A DNA stretch of 20,253 nucleotides from Anaerolineae bacterium CG2_30_58_95 (GTDB taxonomy: Bacteria > Chloroflexota > Anaerolineae > Anaerolineales > Villigracilaceae), in contig MNXK01000232.1 in assembly GCA_001872165.1 (NCBI GenBank), forward strand, positions 1 to 20,253, in the 5' to 3' direction. Positions 14,850 through 20,253 of this stretch are shown piece after piece; position 1 is the stretch's first letter; every line of letters begins with the position of its first letter. Both the position numbers and the translations under genes were made by a program. Under the pieces are notes generated by a model that saw only the letters and a program-made list of their open reading frames with translations, had not been told where the DNA came from and did no database searches.

Positions 14850-15254
14850 ATGGCTCAAAGTGTACGTTCAGCGCGTCGCGGCAGCGGCGCTAAAAAGGCC
14901 AAGCGGGCGTTGTCCTCGGGACAGGTGCACGTCTTTGCCTCCTTCAACAATACCATTGTGACTGTGACCGATCCGGAGGGGAATACCCTCACCTGGGGCA
15001 GCGCAGGCTCGGTGGGCTTCAAAGGCTCGCGCAAGAGCACGCCTTTTGCCGCCCGCCTGGCGGCCGAACAAGCTATCAAGGCTGCGCTGGCGATAGGCAT
15101 CCAGGAAGTGGACCTGATCGTCAAAGGCCCTGGCCCAGGGCGGGAATCAGCCATCCGGGCCGTGCAGGCCTTGGGTATGAAAGTGCGCTCTATCTCGGAT
15201 AAGACGCCGGTGCCGCACAACGGCTGCCGGCCTCCGAAGAAACGCCGCGTCTAG
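14850..15254 (+). CDS. rpsK: 30S ribosomal protein S11
   Basis: S11 (134 aa) forms the 30S platform near the E site. After a basic leader ([21 protein letters not shown]) the core [49 protein letters not shown] and the C-terminal [21 protein letters not shown] are diagnostic. AGAGAGGT upstream of the ATG at 14850 is the binding site. Twenty-two bases separate it from rpsM. Confidence 0.98.
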   Translation: MAQSVRSARRGSGAKKAKRALSSGQVHVFASFNNTIVTVTDPEGNTLTWGSAGSVGFKGSRKSTPFAARLAAEQAIKAALAIGIQEVDLIVKGPGPGRESAIRAVQALGMKVRSISDKTPVPHNGCRPPKKRRV

Positions 15255-15278
15255 TTCAAGCGAGAGAGGTTAGAACGT

Positions 15279-15938
15279 ATGGCGAAAGATTTAGGGCCGG
15301 CTTGCAAACAATGCCGGCGTGAAGCTGAAAAACTATTCTTGAAGGGAGAGCGTTGCTTTTCCCCGAAATGTGCATTCGAACGGCGGGGTTTTGCCCCTGG
15401 CATGCATGGACGTTCGATGGGCGGCCGCCGTGGTCGTAAAGGCGGCGGCAGTGGCCGTGAATCGGACTATTCCCGCCAGTTGCGCGCCAAGCAGAAGGCG
15501 CGCCGCGTCTACGGAATCTTCGAGCGTCAGTTCCGCCGTTACTATGAGACGGCGCTGCGCCGGCGTGGAATTACCGGTCTGGTGCTGCTGCAAACCCTGG
15601 AATCCCGTTTGGATAACGTCATCTTCCGGCTGGGATTCGCCAGCAGCCGCGGTCATGCCCGTTTGCTCGTCACTCACGGCCATTTCACGGTCAACGGCCG
15701 CCGTACCGACATCCCCTCGATGGTCTTGAGCGCCGGCGATGTGATCGCCCTGCGCGAAGGCTCGCGCGACAGCACTTATTTCAAGGAACTCGCTTCGGTG
15801 GCCGAGGCGCGCAACACGCTGCCCTGGTTGAGCCGTGACTTGAAGACCCTGTCAGGCAGCGTCTTGCGCCTGCCGGAGCGCGCCGAGATTGACGGCAACT
15901 TGAACGAACAGTTGATCGTTGAATATTACTCGCGATAA
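15279..15938 (+). CDS. rpsD: 30S ribosomal protein S4, zinc-binding (C+) form
   Basis: S4 (219 aa) is a primary 16S rRNA binder involved in decoding fidelity; in E. coli it represses the alpha operon. Four cysteines near the N-terminus, C9, C12, C26 and C31, give the zinc-binding form. The S4 RNA-binding domain begins near residue 107 (LESRLDNVIFRLGFASSRGHARLLVTHGHFTVNGRRTDIPSMVLSAGDVI). The C-terminus ends NEQLIVEYYSR as in the family. A glycine/arginine-rich loop (RSMGGRRGRKGGGSGRES) follows the zinc part. Confidence 0.98.
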   Translation: MAKDLGPACKQCRREAEKLFLKGERCFSPKCAFERRGFAPGMHGRSMGGRRGRKGGGSGRESDYSRQLRAKQKARRVYGIFERQFRRYYETALRRRGITGLVLLQTLESRLDNVIFRLGFASSRGHARLLVTHGHFTVNGRRTDIPSMVLSAGDVIALREGSRDSTYFKELASVAEARNTLPWLSRDLKTLSGSVLRLPERAEIDGNLNEQLIVEYYSR

Positions 15939-15965
15939 TCCGAAGCTTTTTTCTCTATTGGATAC

Positions 15966-15984
15966 GGCGTACCCCTTGTACGCC
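15966..15984 (+). repeat. Perfect hairpin upstream of rpoA
   Basis: GGCGTAC (15966-15972) and GTACGCC (15978-15984) pair perfectly around CCCTT. The rpoA ribosome binding region GGGAGAGGTGA starts two bases later. There is no T-run. The placement, right before the initiation region, is like the hairpin before rpsC. Confidence 0.7.
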
Positions 15985-15999
15985 AGGGAGAGGTGAACC

Positions 16000-17016
16000 G
16001 TGACAGGTATAACGAACATGGTCATGCCGAAGATTGAGCGCGAGTACGAGGCTCGGAATTATGGCAAGTTCATCATCAGCCCGTTGGAGCGCGGCTACGG
16101 TGTAACCCTGGGCAACGCTCTGCGGCGGGTACTGCTTTCGTCGCTGGAAGGCACTGCGGTGACATCCATTCGCATCGCGGATATGCTGCACGAGTTCAGC
16201 GACATACCAGGCGTCCGTGAAGACGTGTTGCAGGTCATGCTGCAGATCAAGCAGTTGCGCCTGATCCTGGATGGTGTGGACGCCACCCGTATGCACCTGG
16301 AGGTGCGCGGGGAGGGCGTTGTGACCGCAGCCGACGTCGTTGCGCCGCCCGAGGTGCAGATCATCAATCCGGACTTGTACCTGTTTACCGCGGACAATGC
16401 CAAAACCCGCCTGGACATCGAATTCATGGTCGAACGCGGCCGCGGTTATTCGCCTGCCAACGAGCGCGGGCGTATGCCGATTGGCGAGCTGCCCGTGGAT
16501 GCGATCTTCGGCCCGGTCAAGCGCGTCAACTGTAACGTGCAGGCAGCGCGTGTCGGCCAGAGCACCAACTACGACAAGCTGGTGCTCGAGATCTGGACCG
16601 ATGGCACCCTTTCGCCTGAAAACGCCTTGAGCGGCTCGGCCAAGATCCTCATCGAGCATCTGCGCTACATTGCAGGCGTCAGCGAGGAGACCCTGACCAT
16701 CGCCATCGAAAAAGAGGTGGCCGGTTCCCGCCTGACCAGCGAGGTAGCCGAGACGCCGGTCGAATCCCTCGATCTTTCGGTGCGCGTTTTCAACTCACTG
16801 AAGCGCACCGGCATTACCACCGTCGGCGACGTGCTGGAGCTGCTCGATAAAGGCGACCAGGCTGTGATGTCCATCCGCAACTTTGGCGAGAAGAGCCTGG
16901 AAGAGTTGCGCGCCAAGATGCACGAGAAGGGCTATTTGAAGGACGAAGCCCCGCTAAGTATGCGGGACGAAGCCCCGCGAAGTACGCGGGACGAGGTCAA
17001 GAAAGAGTCGGAGTAA
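16000..17016 (+). CDS. rpoA: DNA-directed RNA polymerase subunit alpha
   Basis: The alpha subunit (338 aa) nucleates RNA polymerase assembly and contacts UP elements and activators. The N-terminal domain begins near MPKIEREYEARNYGKFIISPLERGYGVTLGNALRRVLLSSLEGTAVTSIRI; the C-terminal domain is about residues 253-312 (LDLSVRVFNSLKRTGITTVGDVLELL, then RNFGEKSLEELRAKM). The GTG at 16000 is favoured by GAGGTG just upstream; ATG 16018 is the alternative and would lose six residues. The tail is unusual: residues 315-338 are three octapeptides, DEAPLSMR, DEAPRSTR and DEVKKESE, encoded by a 24-base tandem repeat. Confidence 0.97.
   Translation: MTGITNMVMPKIEREYEARNYGKFIISPLERGYGVTLGNALRRVLLSSLEGTAVTSIRIADMLHEFSDIPGVREDVLQVMLQIKQLRLILDGVDATRMHLEVRGEGVVTAADVVAPPEVQIINPDLYLFTADNAKTRLDIEFMVERGRGYSPANERGRMPIGELPVDAIFGPVKRVNCNVQAARVGQSTNYDKLVLEIWTDGTLSPENALSGSAKILIEHLRYIAGVSEETLTIAIEKEVAGSRLTSEVAETPVESLDLSVRVFNSLKRTGITTVGDVLELLDKGDQAVMSIRNFGEKSLEELRAKMHEKGYLKDEAPLSMRDEAPRSTRDEVKKESE
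16941..16994 (+). repeat. 24-base tandem repeat inside the 3' end of rpoA
   Basis: A unit starting GGACGAAGCCCCGC and ending in GCG occurs at 16941-16964 and again at 16965-16988 with three substitutions, followed by a partial third copy GGACGA. Each unit can form a CCCGC/GCGGG stem. Because 24 is a multiple of three the frame is kept, and the protein gains a charged tail. It looks like a repeat unit captured or expanded in coding sequence. Confidence 0.85.
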
Positions 17017-17023
17017 CTTAGAA

Positions 17024-17401
17024 ATGCGACATCAAGTATCAGGTTACAAACTGAACCGAAGCAAGGGTGCGCGCATCGCGCTGCGCCGCACGCTGATCAA
17101 ACAGTTCTTTACGCACGAGCGCATCCGCACCACCGAAGCCAAAGCCGCCGCAATCCGCGGCGAGGCCGAGCGGATGATCACCCTGGCGCGCAACGTCAAG
17201 GATGCTGGCGATGTCGAGAAGGTCAACGCACGCCGTATGGTGGCCTCCAGGCTTGGGAGCAACGAAGTGGTCAAGAAGTTGTTCGATGAAATTGCGCCTC
17301 GCTTCGCGGAGCGCGCCGGCGGTTATACGCGCGTCTTGAAGTTAGGCCCTCGCCAGGGCGACGCCGCCGAGATGGTGCTGTTGGAGTTGGTTGAAGAGTA
17401 G
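17024..17401 (+). CDS. rplQ: 50S ribosomal protein L17
   Basis: L17 (125 aa) is a 50S protein near the tunnel exit. The sequence RHQVSGYKLNRSKGARIALRRTLIKQFFTHERIRTTEAKAAAIRGEAERMITLAR and the C-terminal FDEIAPRFAERAGGYTRVLKLGPRQGDAAEMVLLELVE are diagnostic. It starts seven bases after rpoA. It closes the alpha cluster and is followed by a heptamer-repeat hairpin. Confidence 0.97.
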   Translation: MRHQVSGYKLNRSKGARIALRRTLIKQFFTHERIRTTEAKAAAIRGEAERMITLARNVKDAGDVEKVNARRMVASRLGSNEVVKKLFDEIAPRFAERAGGYTRVLKLGPRQGDAAEMVLLELVEE

Positions 17402-17406
17402 AGAAA

Positions 17407-17460
17407 AGAGAATAGAGAATAGAGAGTAGAGAGAAGTGACTAATCTCTAATCTCTAATCC
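17407..17460 (+). repeat. Heptamer tandem-repeat hairpin between rplQ and truA
   Basis: The left arm is AGAGAAT twice, AGAGAGT, then AGAGAGA (17407-17434); the right arm is CTAATCT twice and CTAATCC (17440-17460). The arms pair over about 20 positions with one mismatch per unit, leaving a short loop around AGTGA. Same design as the elements at 2113-2176, 6185-6275 and 19224-19362, but with its own unit. Confidence 0.8.
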
Positions 17461-17472
17461 CAGCTCACTAAC

Positions 17473-18246
17473 ATGGAACGTTACCAGATCATCCTGGCTT
17501 ACGACGGCGCCGACTTCGTCGGCAGCCAACGACAGGCAAGCTCCCGCACGGTGCAGGGCGAGCTTGAAAAGGCTCTGCGTAGACTCGGCTGGGATAAACG
17601 GACGGTCTATCTGGCCGGACGCACCGACAGCGGAACCCACGCCAGCGGGCAGGTGGCTGCATTCGACCTGGATTGGCAGCATTCGCTCGACGATTTGCGC
17701 AATGCCCTGAACGCCAACCTGCCGGCGGATATGGCTGTTCGGGAGGTGAAGATCGCGGCGGCGAAATTCCGGCCGCGCTTCGACGCCACGTCCCGCCGCT
17801 ACCGTTACCGGCTGTTCTGCCAGGGCGTGCGCGATCCGCTGCGGGAACGCTACGCCTGGCGGGTCTGGCCGCCGGTCGCTGACCTGACGCCCCTGGCGAA
17901 AATATGGCCCGGCGCGCACGACTTCGCCGCCTTCGGTTCCCCGCCCAAGCCCGGGGGCAGCACGGTGCGTACCGTCCTGTTCGCCGAATGGCAAAATCAC
18001 GGCGACGAGTGGACCTTCGAGATCCAGGCGGATGCCTTCCTGTACCGCATGGTGCGCAGACTGGTCTACGTCCAGGTGGCCGCCGGGCAGGGAAGGGTTC
18101 AGGCGGAGACTCTGGTCAGGGTTTTGCAAGGCAGGCCCGAGGCGTCGTCCCGAGGCGTAAGCCGAGGGATCCGGAACGTGCCCGCTGGTCTCGCTCCAGC
18201 GAGCGGCCTGACGCTGGTCGAAGTCCGGTATGATAATCTGGTTTGA
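17473..18246 (+). CDS. truA: tRNA pseudouridine(38-40) synthase TruA
   Basis: TruA (257 aa) makes pseudouridine at positions 38-40 of the tRNA anticodon arm. The catalytic aspartate is D52 in AGRTDSGTHASGQ, and other family parts are YQIILAYDGADFVGSQRQ, FRPRFDATSRRYRYRL, HDFAAFGSP and FLYRMVRRLVYVQVAAGQG. It lies between rplQ and rplM, a common order. Near residues 223-235 (EASSRGVSRGIRN) there is an atypical stretch before the terminal GLTLVEVRY; its DNA is repeat-like. The ATG at 17473 lacks a strong Shine-Dalgarno. Confidence 0.96.
   Translation: MERYQIILAYDGADFVGSQRQASSRTVQGELEKALRRLGWDKRTVYLAGRTDSGTHASGQVAAFDLDWQHSLDDLRNALNANLPADMAVREVKIAAAKFRPRFDATSRRYRYRLFCQGVRDPLRERYAWRVWPPVADLTPLAKIWPGAHDFAAFGSPPKPGGSTVRTVLFAEWQNHGDEWTFEIQADAFLYRMVRRLVYVQVAAGQGRVQAETLVRVLQGRPEASSRGVSRGIRNVPAGLAPASGLTLVEVRYDNLV
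18136..18169 (+). repeat. Repeat-like palindrome within the truA 3' region
   Basis: CCCGAGGCGT occurs twice, at 18136-18145 and 18149-18158. The second copy opens an imperfect palindrome: TCCC (18148-18151), GGC (18154-18156), loop GTAA area, GCC (18161-18163), GGGA (18166-18169). It encodes the serine/arginine stretch that is not part of the usual TruA fold, and keeps the frame. Confidence 0.55.
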
Positions 18247-18265
18247 TTGTACCTATCTAAAAAAT

Positions 18266-18330
18266 GCAGGGACGGCTCCTCGCGAAGCACCCTGCGGGCA
18301 CGCCGTCATGATAGGGCATGGGAGCCCTAT
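18266..18330 (+). promoter_or_regulatory. Structured leader upstream of rplM (pseudoknot-capable stems plus hairpin)
   Basis: GCAGG (18266-18270) can pair with CCTGC (18291-18295), and the adjacent GACGGC (18271-18276) with GCCGTC (18302-18307). This crossed order is an H-type pseudoknot topology, or two mutually exclusive stems. A perfect hairpin follows: ATAGGGC (18311-18317) with GCCCTAT (18324-18330). The 126-base spacer ends at the rplM GTG. It might be an autoregulatory L13 leader or another dispersed repeat. Confidence 0.45.
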
Positions 18331-18372
18331 CTACATTTTCGGATGATATTAGTTGTTATCGGAGAGTCGAAA

Positions 18373-18813
18373 GTGCAAAAAACATATTATCCTAAGGCTG
18401 GTGAAATCGAGCGTGGCTGGGTGTTGGTGGACGCTAACGGCCAGAATTTGGGTCGCCTGGCGACGCAGATCGCAATTATTTTGCTGGGCAAGAACAAGCC
18501 GACCTTCACGCCCGGCGTCGAGATGGGCGATTCTGTGGTCGTCATCAATGCGGCCCGGATCACGGTGACCGGCACCAAAACCCACTCGAAACTGGACGAG
18601 AAGTTGTACCATCGTCATTCGGGATATCCCGGCGGCTTGAAGACCATCAGCCTGCGCCAGCAGTTGGAAAAGCATCCAGACCGCGTGATCCGTTCGGCGG
18701 TATGGGGTATGCTCCCGCACAACAAGATGGGAAAACACATCCTCGGACGGCTCAAGATCTATGCCGGCGCGGAGCACCCGCACGCGGCGCAGTTCTTGCA
18801 GAAAGTTGCCTAA
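18373..18813 (+). CDS. rplM: 50S ribosomal protein L13
   Basis: L13 (146 aa) is an early 50S assembly protein. From the GTG at 18373 the protein reads VQKTYYPKAGEIERGWVLVDANGQNLGRLATQIA, matching the family start; GGAG (18361-18364) gives eight bases spacing. The open frame runs back to 18247, but the additional residues are basic, low in similarity to L13 and translate the structured spacer, so they are rejected. HHSGYPGG-like and GMLPHNKMGKHILGRLKIYAGAEHPH segments confirm the family. Confidence 0.96.
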   Translation: MQKTYYPKAGEIERGWVLVDANGQNLGRLATQIAIILLGKNKPTFTPGVEMGDSVVVINAARITVTGTKTHSKLDEKLYHRHSGYPGGLKTISLRQQLEKHPDRVIRSAVWGMLPHNKMGKHILGRLKIYAGAEHPHAAQFLQKVA

Positions 18814-18827
18814 TCAGGAAGGAACTT

Positions 18828-19223
18828 ATGTCTGTTCAATATTTCGAAGGCGTCGGACGCCGCAAGGAAAGCACCGCCCGCGTGCGCGTGATGAGCGGCT
18901 CGGGCAGGTTCACCGTCAACGAGAAAGAGCTGCCAGCCTATTTCACCCGCCTGGGTGACATCGAAACCATCCTGGCCCCGCTCAAGGCCGCTGGTCAGGA
19001 CGTGAAGACTTACGACATCACCGTCCACGTCAATGGCGGCGGCGTGAACGGCCAGACCGATTCGGTGCAGCTCGGCCTGGCGCGCGCCCTGGTCAAGATG
19101 AACGACCAGTGGGGCCCTATCATGCGCAAAGGCGGTTTCATGACCCGCGACCCGCGCGTCAAGGAACGCAAGAAGCCCGGTCTCAAGCGTGCCCGCAAGG
19201 CGCCGACGTACACGAAGCGGTAA
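18828..19223 (+). CDS. rpsI: 30S ribosomal protein S9
   Basis: S9 (131 aa) reaches its C-terminal tail to the P-site tRNA anticodon. The start SVQYFEGVGRRKESTARVRVMSGSGRFTVNEKEL and the end RDPRVKERKKPGLKRARKAPTYTKR, with the tRNA-contacting terminal KR, are diagnostic. The ATG at 18828 has AGGAAGGAA (18816-18824) just upstream; the frame is open further back into rplM but without family residues. It pairs with rplM as usual. Confidence 0.97.
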   Translation: MSVQYFEGVGRRKESTARVRVMSGSGRFTVNEKELPAYFTRLGDIETILAPLKAAGQDVKTYDITVHVNGGGVNGQTDSVQLGLARALVKMNDQWGPIMRKGGFMTRDPRVKERKKPGLKRARKAPTYTKR

Positions 19224-19362
19224 AGACGTAAAACGTAGACAAGTAAACACGTAGTACGTAGACACGTAGTACGTAAACAAGTAAACACGTAGAAAGTAGA
19301 AAGTAGTGCGTGCGGCGTAAACGTGAGGTTCCTTACGTTTTACGTTTCACGCATTACGCTTT
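19224..19362 (+). repeat. ANACGT-type tandem-repeat hairpin after rpsI
   Basis: About 139 bases consist of 7-8 base units ending in ACGT, ACAAGT or AAGT (for example AAAACGT, AGTACGT, AGACACGT, AAACACGT, AGAAAGT), followed near the 3' side by ACGTTTT, ACGTTTC, ACGCATT and ACGCTTT (19334-19362), which are the approximate reverse complements. No gene is present here. This is the longest of the four short-unit hairpins. Confidence 0.75.
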
Positions 19363-19367
19363 AACTC

Positions 19368-19399
19368 GGAGTCCAACGTCTCCAGACGTTGGAGACTCC
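19368..19399 (+). repeat. Hairpin just upstream of the mazG-type gene
   Basis: GGAGT (19368-19372) and ACTCC (19395-19399) enclose CCAACGTCT (19373-19381) and AGACGTTGG (19384-19392), a perfect 9-bp stem with a CC loop and a two-base AG bulge. Opening motif and internal GTCTCCA are shared with the element at 7590-7639. The ribosome binding site GAGG (19405-19408) follows. Confidence 0.75.
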
Positions 19400-19413
19400 T
19401 TTGTGAGGTATTT

Positions 19414-20253
<840 letters not shown>

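Noticed and set aside
18247..18372. N-terminal extension of L13 by 42 residues
   Set aside because: It would translate the structured spacer into an unrelated basic stretch; GTG 18373 fits both the Shine-Dalgarno and the family start.

Overview
The window is a nearly unbroken bacterial ribosomal-protein super-operon with every gene on the + strand. It starts inside tuf (EF-Tu). The S10 cluster follows (rpsJ, rplC-rplD-rplW-rplB-rpsS-rplV-rpsC-rplP-rpmC-rpsQ), then the spc cluster (rplN-rplX-rplE-rpsZ-rpsH-rplF-rplR-rpsE-rpmD-rplO-secY-adk-map), then the alpha cluster (rpmJ-rpsM-rpsK-rpsD-rpoA-rplQ). truA-rplM-rpsI come next, and the window ends inside a tetrapyrrole-methylase/MazG fusion gene. 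The high G+C ribosomal genes, zinc-binding S14, S4, L24 and L36, a MetAP immediately after adk, and intergenic spaces filled with short-unit repeats suggest a member of Chloroflexota, probably Anaerolineae. This is inferred from gene content and protein style, not from a search.

The most unusual region is 593-2176, between rpsJ and rplC, where the S10 operon is interrupted. An A+T-rich two-gene module (660-1987) encodes a protein ending in a domain resembling polymorphic toxin type 44, followed with a 4-base ATGA overlap by a small membrane protein that could be its immunity partner. Behind it lies a sequence with the layout of an integron attC site (1993-2118): R'' ACCCAAC, L'' GCTGCACTTG with one extra G, L' CAGGTGAGC, R' GTTGGAT. 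The left edge is another R'-type heptamer (GTTGGGC, 600-606). Removing 601-2112 in silico rejoins an intergenic hairpin of 8-base repeats, four units against four. The module therefore looks like an integron gene cassette, about 1.5 kb long, that landed in a repeat between two essential ribosomal genes in the direction of transcription.

A second theme is the spacers. Four junctions (rpsJ/rplC, rpsC/rplP, rplQ/truA, rpsI/mazG) hold hairpins built from a 7-8 base unit repeated in tandem and then its approximate reverse complement, each with a different unit. Other spacers hold single perfect hairpins (5471-5490, 14204-14224, 15966-15984, 18311-18330, 19368-19399) or a three-way-junction fold (7590-7639). 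The 3' ends of rpoA and truA contain repeat-like insertions that are translated.

infA, usual between map and rpmJ, is absent. In its place is a 138-base gap with a perfect palindrome and a sigma70-type promoter (TGGACG, 17 bases, TATAAT) that probably drives rpmJ and the alpha genes. Apart from the cassette the genes form the ordinary translation, transcription (RNA polymerase alpha) and secretion (SecY) core, with tight spacing and good Shine-Dalgarno sites. No tRNA, rRNA, CRISPR or IS transposase was seen.
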